Source of the DNA: JAKVCB01 sp965243695
GTDB taxonomy: Bacteria > Planctomycetota > Planctomycetia > Pirellulales > Lacipirellulaceae
Direction: 5' to 3'
Assembly (NCBI GenBank): GCA_965243695.1
Contig: CBDEWC010000007.1
Coordinates: 62,001-126,000, forward strand
DNA length: 64,000 nt
The notes beneath the pieces were generated by a model. The model worked only from the letters and a program-made list of their open reading frames with translations. It searched no databases and was not told where the DNA came from. Shown piece after piece: positions 1 through 9,389 of the stretch; positions within the stretch are counted from its first letter, which is position 1; each line of letters starts with the position of its first letter. A program made the position numbers and the translations under genes.

Positions 1-1368
1 AAACCACACATCCCGCAATCCATAGTCGTCGGACACAAGGCCCGCCACTGGAATCTCTGCCGCAGGGGTAATTGCCGAACCAATCCCCTCCAAGTGAACC
101 GAGACCTGAGGCACCTGGTCGGCCACCGCCGACAGCGACAATCGATACGGCTCACCCGAAGATACACCGTAGGTATCCTGCAAGCCGATCAACAACATCT
201 CGTCACCACCAAGGACTCCATAATCGAACTCTACCTGCTCGGCAGGCGCTGCCGGGAATGAACACGTTTGTTCGTAGTCTCCCTCAAGACTCGTTGCGCG
301 GGCCTCCCGAAGAGGTTTACTCGAGGCCGCCTGCACATGCACTTTCGTTCCCACAGGGATGCGGGCATTACGCACAAAGCGAAAAGACTGGGGAGCCCTC
401 TGGAGATATTCTGGAAAAGTACAGTCAAGCTGAACATGCACAAGTTCTGGCCGATCAACCACGCGTAAGCGCAAGTTGGTGACCCGATCGTCACCACCAT
501 AAACATCGAAGGTTAAAGCGTCACGAACATTTTTGAACACGTAACGGTAGGCTTGATGTTTATCACGACCGGCAACTGCCGAGCCAACCCGAATGAGGTA
601 ATCCTGGCCGCGGCGACCATCTGGCAATTCAAATCGAATCTGCACCTTACGTGGGGCCTGTAGTCGACCCTCAATATCTGCATGGACTGTCAACTCAAAA
701 TCATCGTGGCGGGCCATGGTAGCAACCCGATAACCGTCTTCTTCCTCCGTGAAGTCGAGCACCGTCAAACGTACCTGCCGAGGCCAGGATTCGCTTGAGA
801 GGGCAAGTCTCCTAAGAAAGATCTCCGTGGTACCTTTGGCAAAACTGGCTAACAGAACCACCGACAGCACAAACAACAACGCCATCGCCACCGCCCGACG
901 CACCGCACGCCCATCGAGCAACCTGCCTGTTTGGATCTTTGATACCGCTTCGGTGGCAGCCACACCTGTCCGTCGGGAAAACTCATCCCGCAACGAGTCT
1001 GGTGGACCGGAGTTACCCGCCAGTGATACGGCAGTTGCGACATGATCCGCCAGCTGCGGGTCACTACGTTCCAACAAAAGCGCCAGACTCGTATTGGCAA
1101 GCGGCGTCATCAGACGCTGCAGAAGATACCGATAGGTCACCAAAAGCAAGACAACAACCGCGACCATCCATCCCAGTACACGGAGGCCAACACCGGGCTC
1201 CAATCCCCAATCGATCAACAGACCCATCCAAAACAGGCCTCCCAGGCATGCCACCACCACAGCCACTCCCTCCGCAGCAACGTAAAGTCGGATCGACCGT
1301 CGCAACCGGGCAAGCACGGCGCTTACCGCTGTGGGAATCTTACTGTTGGTAGATGATGAAAGTGTCAC
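1..1368 (-). CDS. DUF4175-like membrane protein, partial (runs off left edge)
   Basis: An open frame of 456 codons reads on the minus strand from a GTG at 1368 to the window edge, so its C-terminus is missing. Three hydrophobic segments are visible at residues about 29-51, 63-83 and 158-177, followed by a long soluble part of beta-sandwich character. A large membrane protein of this kind commonly follows the two VWA genes in planctomycete MoxR operons; DUF4175 is the nearest family I can name. The gene starts about 70 bases after the stop of the upstream VWA gene, in the same direction. No clear Shine-Dalgarno precedes the GTG; a TTG three codons upstream is the alternative, and an in-frame TAA at 1400-1402 closes the frame. 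The reading frame is seen directly; the family name is inference. Confidence 0.7.
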   Translation of the reverse strand, partial: MTLSSSTNSKIPTAVSAVLARLRRSIRLYVAAEGVAVVVACLGGLFWMGLLIDWGLEPGVGLRVLGWMVAVVVLLLVTYRYLLQRLMTPLANTSLALLLERSDPQLADHVATAVSLAGNSGPPDSLRDEFSRRTGVAATEAVSKIQTGRLLDGRAVRRAVAMALLFVLSVVLLASFAKGTTEIFLRRLALSSESWPRQVRLTVLDFTEEEDGYRVATMARHDDFELTVHADIEGRLQAPRKVQIRFELPDGRRGQDYLIRVGSAVAGRDKHQAYRYVFKNVRDALTFDVYGGDDRVTNLRLRVVDRPELVHVQLDCTFPEYLQRAPQSFRFVRNARIPVGTKVHVQAASSKPLREARATSLEGDYEQTCSFPAAPAEQVEFDYGVLGGDEMLLIGLQDTYGVSSGEPYRLSLSAVADQVPQVSVHLEGIGSAITPAAEIPVAGLVSDDYGLRDVWF

Positions 1369-1438
1369 AGGAGTCAAACCGGAGAGTGCTCGAGGGAATT
1401 AAATTACAGCCAATGCAAACTTTTGCGCCTTTCGGCCA

Positions 1439-3907
1439 TCAGGCAAGACGGCACAACCGTCGGAGGATCCACTCTAAAAACAAAGCCGCACAAATTACGC
1501 CTAGCAGCCAATGAACCTGGGCCCGGGCAAATTTTTCGTCGGGCGCGCCATCGAGCACCCGAATTTCTGTACGATCGGGAATTCGGGCAGCGACCGGCAA
1601 CACATCCGCGTCGCCTTCGAGGGCAACTGTCAATTCCGGATAGTAAGCCCCTCCCGTTACGTCGGCAACGGCGGCAAGCAGGCTGGCATTACGCTCGGGA
1701 GCCAAACGCTCCAGGTCAGTCGCCCGCACTTCAATTTGCCTGGTCAACTGCTGGTCAGCCTGACCTGGAACGGTGAGCACGATTTCGCAAATCCCTGCCT
1801 GGCTGGCCGAGAACTGCCCCACAAAGACACCTGGTTGATCCGCCAATGCGGTCAAACGGATCACCTCGGTCCGTTGATCGGGACGAATTAATTGAACGGG
1901 GATCGATGCTGCCAGTAGCGGTTCGTGCTGCTGGTCGGTGAGGCGGGCCCGCACAACCACCGTTTCCCCCAAATCAACCCTGTCGCGTTCAACCATTAAG
2001 GCTCCCCGCGACGAACCACGCAGGAGACGCCCCTGACTGACGTGCCGAATGACTTTGGTATAGAAAGTATCAAAATAAGCCGGATCGACCGTGCGCAGTC
2101 GCCACATTTCAGGACTTCCCAGGTAGAACACACGTCCGGCGCCGTAGAAATGTCCGGCCAGATAAACAGGTTGATTTTCCCCACTGCCGAACTCCGGGTC
2201 GGCAAACCGCCCGTAAACGGTCGCCCCCCGCTTTGGCCCTTTCACTGCAAAAAACCCATACACTCCCGGCCAGCTTTGCCAGGCAGCCAGGCTGTCGGCC
2301 CCTGTCCCCTCCAACCACAAGAACTCCGCTTCCCATCCGGCACGATCGAGTTCAATGGGCCAGGCAATTTCGCCAGCGAAATGGCCATCGTCCAGCAAGG
2401 TAAACCGGCGCTGAAATTCTACCGGATAAAGTGACTTCAGGGCGGCGTGTTCGGTACTCCGAATCCAGCGAGCCGTTTCGACCGGTCCAGCAGAAACAAC
2501 AAGTCCTCCTGCTTCACTGGCAACCCATCCATCAAGCAATTCGATTTGAACCGCGTCGAGTTGCGTCCAATCGGGATCGATGGCGACAATGCAGTCGTAC
2601 TCGTAGAGGTCACTTTTTTGCTTCGGAAAGGCATTGAGAATGCGGTCGGCCTCCTGGGAAATTCCTGATAATGCCGACTGCAAGAGGACGTCGACCTCCA
2701 TGCTGGGATCCCGAAAAAGCAAAGTCCGCAGGAACCGGTAATCGCGTGAGGGGCCCCCGGCAATCAGCAGCACACGTGTCTTGCGATCGACAATCTCCAC
2801 CTCAACTTCCCGACGGTTGTCTTCTCGATTGGTATCCCCAGCGAGTGGGCTGACTTCGACCGCGTATTTAAATCTCCCCACCGTGGGTGATTCAAGCTCA
2901 AAGTGAATCGGAACCAACTCGCCATTTTCTTCCAGTACGATGCGCTCTTTGGCGATAGACTCGCGAGGTGCGGTCGCGTCGCCAGCAGGCTGACGGGTCA
3001 GTTCTACTTGAACCGCACGGCCTGCGAAGCCGCTCCCTTGGACATGGGCGGTGACGGTAAGCAAATCACCGGGAAACGCGCGGCGAGGCGCAACGAGATC
3101 GCTGACCAGCACACTCCGCTGAGGCTCGACCGACCCAATCCCGACCGCAAAAATGGGGATCCCTGCGGTTTGTGCAAGGTCCGCGGCGGCAACGGCTTTA
3201 CTACCCGCGTTTTCGACTCCGTCACTAATCAGGACAATGCCGGCCAGCGAACCCTGGCGAGGCATCTCGATTTCCTGCCGGAGCGCATCGCCAACACGTG
3301 TTTCGGCGCCACGCGGCTGGAGCATTTTTATCCAATCGTACCGCTGCTGCCCAGAGGATTCGGTTGGATCAACCACTGTTTCACCACGATCGGGCGTAGC
3401 TGATTTCTTCTCGAGCATCGCAAGTCGCACCACTTCCGAATCAAAACCGGACACGATAACGTTATTCTCCTTGCGCAACTCGTCCAGCAGCGGAGAGTCC
3501 CCAAGGGCAGCGGCTACCCGTTCATACCGGAGGGAGGATTCTTCCGGCCCACTCAACGGTTCGTCGGCGATCCCCATACTCTGGCTTACGTCGACAAGCA
3601 CGACGACTTCACCGTCCGCAACGATTTCGCGCGTCGTACGTTTCTGCAAGTCGAGAAAAAAGAAAAGCAACCCAGCCAGTGCCGTACAACGAAGCAGCAA
3701 CAGACCCCAGCGCGTGCCAACACTGAGTTCCTGGGTGTCGCGTCGGTACAATAACCCTACGCCGAGCAAAATCACCAGGGTCACCAACACGACTGCAACC
3801 CACATAAGGCGTGGATCGCTGGCTTCACGAATTCGTGCGAACTCGTAGCTCTGGCGATGCACTTCCGCAAGCAACGGAGCACAGCCGAATCCAAAAATGG
3901 CAAGCAC
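1439..3907 (-). CDS. VWA domain membrane protein with GATase1-like domain
   Basis: Large membrane protein of the MoxR/VWA operon. With the GTG start at 3907, two transmembrane segments lie at residues about 35-55 and 68-86, a von Willebrand A domain follows with the metal-site DxSxS at Asp106, Ser108 and Ser110, and the middle contains a glutamine-amidotransferase-like fold (LLIAGGPSRDYRF onward). A last transmembrane helix is at the C-terminus. The frame stays open to 3979, but that start would overlap the upstream BatA-type gene by 67 bases; a TTG at 3916 or the GTG at 3907, with GAGAGG upstream, fits operon spacing better. The domain plan matches a planctomycete family of about 800 residues. 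Substrate unknown; a role in envelope protein assembly or stress is inferred from MoxR operons. Confidence 0.85.
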   Translation of the reverse strand: MLAIFGFGCAPLLAEVHRQSYEFARIREASDPRLMWVAVVLVTLVILLGVGLLYRRDTQELSVGTRWGLLLLRCTALAGLLFFFLDLQKRTTREIVADGEVVVLVDVSQSMGIADEPLSGPEESSLRYERVAAALGDSPLLDELRKENNVIVSGFDSEVVRLAMLEKKSATPDRGETVVDPTESSGQQRYDWIKMLQPRGAETRVGDALRQEIEMPRQGSLAGIVLISDGVENAGSKAVAAADLAQTAGIPIFAVGIGSVEPQRSVLVSDLVAPRRAFPGDLLTVTAHVQGSGFAGRAVQVELTRQPAGDATAPRESIAKERIVLEENGELVPIHFELESPTVGRFKYAVEVSPLAGDTNREDNRREVEVEIVDRKTRVLLIAGGPSRDYRFLRTLLFRDPSMEVDVLLQSALSGISQEADRILNAFPKQKSDLYEYDCIVAIDPDWTQLDAVQIELLDGWVASEAGGLVVSAGPVETARWIRSTEHAALKSLYPVEFQRRFTLLDDGHFAGEIAWPIELDRAGWEAEFLWLEGTGADSLAAWQSWPGVYGFFAVKGPKRGATVYGRFADPEFGSGENQPVYLAGHFYGAGRVFYLGSPEMWRLRTVDPAYFDTFYTKVIRHVSQGRLLRGSSRGALMVERDRVDLGETVVVRARLTDQQHEPLLAASIPVQLIRPDQRTEVIRLTALADQPGVFVGQFSASQAGICEIVLTVPGQADQQLTRQIEVRATDLERLAPERNASLLAAVADVTGGAYYPELTVALEGDADVLPVAARIPDRTEIRVLDGAPDEKFARAQVHWLLGVICAALFLEWILRRLCRLA

Positions 3908-3912
3908 GCTGC

Positions 3913-6156
3913 TCAAGAGCCTCTCACTTTCGTCGTGGCTGGGTGGTAACTTGCAAGATAGGCCAACAGTTGTTCGCAAAGCAAACAGACAATCAGGACG
4001 ACCAGCAATGCACTACTCATGGCAAACCCAGCCGCCTTGTGTTCTTCGACACGAAGCTGGTCGGCATAGTGAAATTCAAAGCGGGCAGGGGCCAGTTGCC
4101 GCTGGATCTCGGCACGATCCAGAATTCCAAGATCTCCTTCGAGACGAGGAACATTCACCGCAATTGACCGCACGTCCTGCTTACCATCGACCGAGGTCAA
4201 TTCCACCTGGCAAAACCCACTGACAGCCACGTCGTCAAGTTGGGCTGTCAACTTTCCATCAACGACCTTGCCTTCGACGAGAATTTCCTGGGGGGAGCGA
4301 CTTTCATGATTGGACGAGGCGGGCAACCGAAACCGCATCGTGGTAGCATACTGACTTTCGTCGACAGACAATTCCATCGGATGCCCAACTTCGCAGGTCG
4401 GTTCGCTCACCTTTTTCGCCGTGAGGTAGCCGATCAACTCGTTTGCAAGCACTGGAAACACCGGATTAAGACTCCAATTGGACCAGGCCCCCAGCGCCGT
4501 CTCCGCAGGGGACAGCTTGGTGAGGTGGGCCACAACCAGCCCATTTCCATACCGTTTTTCCACAACCAGTGGCGCACCCTCCCGCGTTTCAGCCAGGAGG
4601 GTCGTTTCCGAATCGGCCTTGGGATCCCAATCGGGAGCGACCGCATAGTAGTAGTCAATCATGACCAGCGGTAAAAAACTGTTACGTTCACCTGTAAACG
4701 CGCGAAAGAGTCGGTGATCCTTAATGCTTATGTCCGGCAATCCGCTTCCCTGGGCATCCAAGAGTTGCGTGGGCAATTTCAAGGGCACGGGGAAAAAACC
4801 ATCTCCTTCTCGATACAGGTTTTCGTTGTAGTATTTTCGGTCTACATTTTCCCCCAGAAAAATCGCCAATCCGCCACCCGCCTCTAGATAATCTTGAATC
4901 TTCTCTTCGGCGGCGGGGCTCAACCGGTCGACATCGAGCAGACAAATCGCCGCATAGGGATCGAGCGATGCGACGTCCCGCAGAAACGCGGGCGGCTCGA
5001 CACGAGGTTGCCAGCCTGTCTGCACAGCCCCACCTGGAGCAATCGCCTTGGTGAGATAAAAAGCATCCTGACCGTCAAGCGACCCGTCAACAATCAAAAT
5101 CGGTGCAGCCGCCTGCAACTGACACGAAAAAAACCGTTGGTTGTCGATGGTCACCGCGTCCGTATCGAGGGTTGCCTCAATTCGATGGGCTCCGACGCCG
5201 ACAAATCGCGTGCGAAATCGCCGTTGGGCTTCTTCCCCCGGCGGAATTTCCGGGAGCACAAGTGTCGGCAACGCCGAGCCATCTTGCATCAGCCGCACGG
5301 TCACATCGTGTGCCGTTTGCTTTCCATAGTTGACCACCGAAACGACCATCCAGGACTCCACACCTGCGGCCCGCAAACCTGACTCGGCAGCCAGAGAGGT
5401 GATGGCAAGATTTGACCGGGCCCGCCGTACACATTGCACAAGGTGAAGATGTTCATACAAGTCATTCAGATCGACGAGCAAATCGCGCAACTCATCACCG
5501 GGCTGGAAATGCCGGGCCCGCAAATCACTCACCACATGCAAGATCTGCGTTTCCTTTCCCGCAGTCTGCGGCAGCCGAGCTGCGCCGCGGAGAGCCTCGG
5601 CAGGCCCTACATCGTCCTGGGTCACCACGAGTGCGGCCAAGGTTGATTCCATCTTTTTCTGAAGCGGATCTCCAACCGGCTGATGGTAGAACTGGGGCTC
5701 GGCCCCGGCGGTCAGTCTTGCCGCTTCCGTGAAGGTAAGGACCGTCAGCCACTGCGCACCGGCCTGATGACTGGCCTGACTGAAAATACGACGAACGACC
5801 TGCTTGGCCCTTTCGAGCGCATCTCCTTCTTCAGCCTGATCACTCATGGAAAAACTGTCATCGACCAAGACGACATGGTGGGTGGTATGGGAACCAAAAA
5901 AGCGTGCCCACGAATCTTGCAGCATCAACCCGCCAAGCATCAACAGGAGGACACCAATCGCGACCATTCGCATCAGCAACAACAGAAGCTGCCGAAAAAG
6001 AATCGAGGTTCGGTTACGGCGCTGGCTTTCCCGCAGGAACATCATGGCAGCCCACGGAATGGGCTTTTGCCGCCTCAAATTGAGAAAATGAATGATGAGC
6101 GGGACCACCACCAAAGGAAGCCCTAACGTCACCAGAAGGGGATACAAAAATGACAT
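3913..6156 (-). CDS. BatA-type VWA domain membrane protein
   Basis: 747-residue protein starting with the paired transmembrane module known as the aerotolerance BatA N-terminal domain: helix 1 at residues about 5-25, the PIPWAAMMFL stretch, and helix 2 at about 55-80. A VWA domain follows with Asp99, Ser101 and Ser103 forming DxSxS. The rest is periplasmic, with a beta-rich region and a GATase1-like part (residues about 345-520), ending in a transmembrane helix near residues 710-730. The ATG at 6156 lies 20 bases after the DUF58 stop and has AAGAGG upstream. BatA-type proteins work with MoxR ATPases and DUF58 proteins; their exact targets are not known. The architecture is much longer than classical BatA (about 330 residues) and is typical of planctomycetes. 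Confidence 0.9.
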   Translation of the reverse strand: MSFLYPLLVTLGLPLVVVPLIIHFLNLRRQKPIPWAAMMFLRESQRRNRTSILFRQLLLLLMRMVAIGVLLLMLGGLMLQDSWARFFGSHTTHHVVLVDDSFSMSDQAEEGDALERAKQVVRRIFSQASHQAGAQWLTVLTFTEAARLTAGAEPQFYHQPVGDPLQKKMESTLAALVVTQDDVGPAEALRGAARLPQTAGKETQILHVVSDLRARHFQPGDELRDLLVDLNDLYEHLHLVQCVRRARSNLAITSLAAESGLRAAGVESWMVVSVVNYGKQTAHDVTVRLMQDGSALPTLVLPEIPPGEEAQRRFRTRFVGVGAHRIEATLDTDAVTIDNQRFFSCQLQAAAPILIVDGSLDGQDAFYLTKAIAPGGAVQTGWQPRVEPPAFLRDVASLDPYAAICLLDVDRLSPAAEEKIQDYLEAGGGLAIFLGENVDRKYYNENLYREGDGFFPVPLKLPTQLLDAQGSGLPDISIKDHRLFRAFTGERNSFLPLVMIDYYYAVAPDWDPKADSETTLLAETREGAPLVVEKRYGNGLVVAHLTKLSPAETALGAWSNWSLNPVFPVLANELIGYLTAKKVSEPTCEVGHPMELSVDESQYATTMRFRLPASSNHESRSPQEILVEGKVVDGKLTAQLDDVAVSGFCQVELTSVDGKQDVRSIAVNVPRLEGDLGILDRAEIQRQLAPARFEFHYADQLRVEEHKAAGFAMSSALLVVLIVCLLCEQLLAYLASYHPATTKVRGS

Positions 6157-6176
6157 GCCGGAAAGACCTCTTTGAA

Positions 6177-7085
6177 TCAGGCGCTGCGGCGCAGAATATT
6201 CATTCGGCGACTGAGCAATGTCAGGAGGGCTGCATCAAAGGGGTCGCTCGAACGTACAAGCGCATACTCGACGCCGGTAGCGGCACACCCTCGCCTCATG
6301 GCGGCAAGGAACTGGCCGAGTGAGCGAAGGTATCCCTCGCGAAGCGCACGCGGATTACAACGAAGGCTGTCGGCCGACTCCATCCCTTCAAACCGCGCTG
6401 GTCCTGCAAATGAAAAATCCAATTCGTCGTCATCCATAATGTGAAACAAGAGAACGTCGTGCCCCCGTTGGCGAAGGATCTTTAACCCCGCCAAAGTTTC
6501 TTCAACATCGGCGAGTAAGTCGGACACCACGATCATCATCCCCCGCTTGGGATACCGCTGGGCAGCGATCCGAAACATCGATTCGAGCGATGTTTTCTCA
6601 CCCGGCTCCATCGATTCAAGCGACCGCAAAATAGTGGCAAGATGCGCTCTTCCGGTGCGCATCGGCACAGCCTGGCCCACTTCCTCCGCAAACGTCATGC
6701 AGCCCACCGCATCTTGCTGCCGCAACAAGAGCAAAGCCAGGGCAGCAGCGGCCGTGGTGGCATATTCATATTTGGTCATCGCCCCGCGCCCGTAGTTCAT
6801 GCTCGCAGAAATATCGACCAACAAAGTTGCCCGCAGATTGGTATCCTCTTCGTATTGCTTGACATACAAGCGATCCTGCTTGGCCCACACCTTCCAATCA
6901 ATGTGGCGGAGATCGTCGCCTCGGGTATATTGCCGATGCTGGCGAAACTCGAGCGACTGGCCGTAATAGGGACTTCGGTGCAAACCACTCATCAACCCTT
7001 CGACCACATGGCGTGCGCGAATCTCAAGCCCTCCCAGACGGCGAACCACCTCGGGAAGCAACAACGTTCGATTGGAGGTCGCCAT
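6177..7085 (-). CDS. DUF58 domain-containing protein
   Basis: 302-residue cytoplasmic protein with the DUF58 signature GDDLRHIDWKVWAK at residues 57-70 and a VWA-like metal site at Asp91, Ser93 and Ser95. It has no obvious membrane helix, as in the soluble DUF58 branch. The ATG at 7085 is preferred over the GTG at 7100 because GAGTGG sits about seven bases upstream. It lies between the MoxR ATPase and the BatA-type gene, the usual order (moxR, DUF58, batA-like). DUF58 proteins are thought to be partners of MoxR chaperone ATPases; no enzymatic activity is established. Confidence 0.93.
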   Translation of the reverse strand: MATSNRTLLLPEVVRRLGGLEIRARHVVEGLMSGLHRSPYYGQSLEFRQHRQYTRGDDLRHIDWKVWAKQDRLYVKQYEEDTNLRATLLVDISASMNYGRGAMTKYEYATTAAAALALLLLRQQDAVGCMTFAEEVGQAVPMRTGRAHLATILRSLESMEPGEKTSLESMFRIAAQRYPKRGMMIVVSDLLADVEETLAGLKILRQRGHDVLLFHIMDDDELDFSFAGPARFEGMESADSLRCNPRALREGYLRSLGQFLAAMRRGCAATGVEYALVRSSDPFDAALLTLLSRRMNILRRSA

Positions 7086-7160
7086 TTTTAAGCCACTCAC
7101 GTTTAACGCCGCGGATTGGATGGACCCATTGCCCCTTGCGGAGGCATCCTGGCTTCTACC

Positions 7161-8225
7161 CTACGATACAAACAACTGTTGAAAGCGATCATCCCGCGCG
7201 AGTTCATCTTCGTGGGAAGGAGTGGTCTCCAGCAGCCGATCGATGATGTCATCGCTGGTAATTCCTTCGCTTTCAGCCGCAAAGTTCGCCACAATCCGGT
7301 GGCGCAGTACAGGCCTGGCAAGTTCCTGAATATCTTCGGTTGCCACGTGCGGACGTCCTGCCATCAAGGCCCGCGCTTTGGAACCAAGAATCAAATACTG
7401 AACTGCTCTTGGCCCCGCCCCCCATGCTAAATGTTCTTGAACAAAATCAGCAGCACCTGCCTGCCCAACGCGGGTCTGACGCACTAATGCCAATGTGTAT
7501 CGCGTGAGGTGGTCACTGATTGGCACACTGCGAACAACCTGCTGCAGCTGGATGATCTCTTCAGCAGAAAGCACGGGGTCGACCTGGTCATCGATATTGG
7601 AAGTTGTTCGACGGGCCACCTCAAACTCATCCTCAAAGCTGGGATAGGAGACCAGGACTTTGAACATAAAGCGATCTTGTTGTGCTTCCGGAAGCGAGTA
7701 GGTCCCTTCCTGTTCAATCGGATTCTGCGTGGCAAGCACCAGGAACGGATCCCCAAGTTCGTGGCGTATCCGCCCCACCGAAACATGCCGTTCTTGCATG
7801 GCCTCCAGCAGGGCTGCCTGGGTCTTGGGAGGTGTACGATTTATTTCGTCTGCGAGAACAACGTGCGAGAAAATCGGCCCAGCCAGAAATCGCATTTCAC
7901 GCGCACCGGTCGACTTATTCTCTTCGATGATGTCGGTGCCGGTAATGTCGGCAGGCATCAAGTCGGGAGTGAACTGGATACGGCTAAAGGTCAGATTCAG
8001 CGAACGGGCCAACGTACTGATCATGAGTGTTTTCGCCAGGCCAGGCACTCCTTCCAGAAGACAGTGCCCACGACTAAACATCGCGATTAAAAGCTGGTCA
8101 ATCACCTCCTGTTGGCCAACCACAACGCGTGCCAATTGCGTTCGAATCTCACCTGCTGCGGTGACCAGACGGTCAATCGAAGACTCGCTCAAGGAGGGCT
8201 CAGGCTTGTTCATGGTTGGTTCCAT
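7161..8225 (-). CDS. MoxR family AAA+ ATPase
   Basis: 354-residue AAA+ ATPase of the MoxR family, chaperone-like proteins that remodel or activate partner proteins such as VWA proteins. Visible motifs are Walker A (GVPGLAKT, Lys65), Walker B (VVLADEINR) followed by PPKTQAALLEAM, and the sensor-1 region ATQNPIEQEGTYSLPEAQQDR, cut here to its key residues. The frame is open to an ATG at 8261 that directly follows the stop of the upstream gene, but family members begin near MEPT (8225) or MNKP (8213), so 8225 is chosen; the evidence between these starts is weak. The order MoxR, DUF58, BatA-type, VWA on one strand indicates a single operon. Confidence 0.93.
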   Translation of the reverse strand: MEPTMNKPEPSLSESSIDRLVTAAGEIRTQLARVVVGQQEVIDQLLIAMFSRGHCLLEGVPGLAKTLMISTLARSLNLTFSRIQFTPDLMPADITGTDIIEENKSTGAREMRFLAGPIFSHVVLADEINRTPPKTQAALLEAMQERHVSVGRIRHELGDPFLVLATQNPIEQEGTYSLPEAQQDRFMFKVLVSYPSFEDEFEVARRTTSNIDDQVDPVLSAEEIIQLQQVVRSVPISDHLTRYTLALVRQTRVGQAGAADFVQEHLAWGAGPRAVQYLILGSKARALMAGRPHVATEDIQELARPVLRHRIVANFAAESEGITSDDIIDRLLETTPSHEDELARDDRFQQLFVS

Positions 8226-8261
8226 AGGGCAGGAGGAAAAACAGCGTACCCTCCAGGGCAT

Positions 8262-9365
8262 TTATCGCTGATAGATTGGCAGGCAGGCATTGTCGAGCTG
8301 AAGCATAATGAGGTTCAGGGCAGTGGTATAGACGGGGCCAATATAGCCTTGGGACCAGTGGTATCCCATCCCATTGGGCAATGGCACCTCCTTGGCCTCG
8401 CGGAGCAGTTTCCGTCGGACTTGATCACGATAACTACGCCAGGTGGTACCCCCTTCTCGATACTGAACCTGGGTGTAATAAAAATGCGCATAATGCCAAT
8501 GGCCATACGATGTTTGCGAACCGACACCCAGGCTGTTTCGACAGTACTCGAGCATTCGAGGAACGAAATTATCATCGTATTCACCGGCGTTAAATAGACA
8601 AGCGACCGCAGCGGCAGTGATGGCTGGCCGCCCCCCCCCTCCCTTGGAGCTGTACTGCACTCCACCCTCGGGCAGGGTACAACTTTTGATATACGCAACC
8701 GCCTTGTCGATGACCTCGCGGGGCACAGAAATCCCGGCATTACGACACCCGCGCAATCCTTGAACCTGGGTTATCGTGGTCGATCCTTCATCGAATCCAT
8801 TGCCATCCTTGGCACTCACGTAGCCCCACCCGCCTGCCTTGGTCTGCGCTTGGCCTGTGAAAGTAACAGCGGCCGTCAAGACACGAATCAAATCTGCCCG
8901 ACGATCTATATCTTCCTCTTCACCAAGCACTTGGGAGAGAAACAACATGGAAAACCCGTGCCCATAAGTGTAACGGTCATCCCGACGTGGATCACCAATC
9001 AAGCCATTGGGACGACTCTGCCGAACCAGGTAATCGACAGCACGCCGAATATTGCTGGCATATCTACCTTGCGTCGGCGTCGAACCTTCCGAAAGCATGG
9101 CAAGGCCCGCCAGCGCGGTCATCGCCGTTGGATAACGTCCCTGGGCCGTCCAGTGGCCAAGTTCATGTTGCTCATGGGCAAGCCAATTCAACCCCCCCTT
9201 AACCACCGTACGGAGTTGATTTCCATCACTCGCATCTGCTGCCAAAATTGCCTGCGGGTTAATTGCGAACAACAACCCGACCACCAACCAGGTACCCCGG
9301 GCTAAAGCCACCGCCAAACGGCAGCGCCGGAAAATGCCACCGCTGGTTAACAAACAGTTTTTCAC
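8262..9365 (-). CDS. Prenyltransferase/squalene oxidase repeat protein, secreted
   Basis: 367-residue protein with an N-terminal signal or anchor (hydrophobic residues about 20-42, then AILAADA) and alpha/alpha-barrel repeats of the prenyltransferase and squalene-oxidase type. Repeats such as GHWTAQGRYPTAMTALAGLA and GGWGYVSAKDGNGFDEGS are visible. The DxDD motif of squalene-hopene cyclases is not seen, so I would not call it a cyclase. The GTG at 9365 has GAGGA five bases upstream and is preferred to the TTG at 9386. It starts a few bases after the stop of the beta-propeller gene and ends right at the MoxR start region, so it is inside the operon. Proteins of this type are common in planctomycetes and their role is unknown. 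Confidence 0.85.
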   Translation of the reverse strand: MKNCLLTSGGIFRRCRLAVALARGTWLVVGLLFAINPQAILAADASDGNQLRTVVKGGLNWLAHEQHELGHWTAQGRYPTAMTALAGLAMLSEGSTPTQGRYASNIRRAVDYLVRQSRPNGLIGDPRRDDRYTYGHGFSMLFLSQVLGEEEDIDRRADLIRVLTAAVTFTGQAQTKAGGWGYVSAKDGNGFDEGSTTITQVQGLRGCRNAGISVPREVIDKAVAYIKSCTLPEGGVQYSSKGGGGRPAITAAAVACLFNAGEYDDNFVPRMLEYCRNSLGVGSQTSYGHWHYAHFYYTQVQYREGGTTWRSYRDQVRRKLLREAKEVPLPNGMGYHWSQGYIGPVYTTALNLIMLQLDNACLPIYQR

Positions 9366-9389
9366 ACGGTCCTCAATCCAGGGCAAAGC

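Noticed and set aside
8262..9365. Squalene-hopene cyclase
   Set aside because: The repeats match the fold, but the DxDD catalytic motif and full length of a cyclase are missing.
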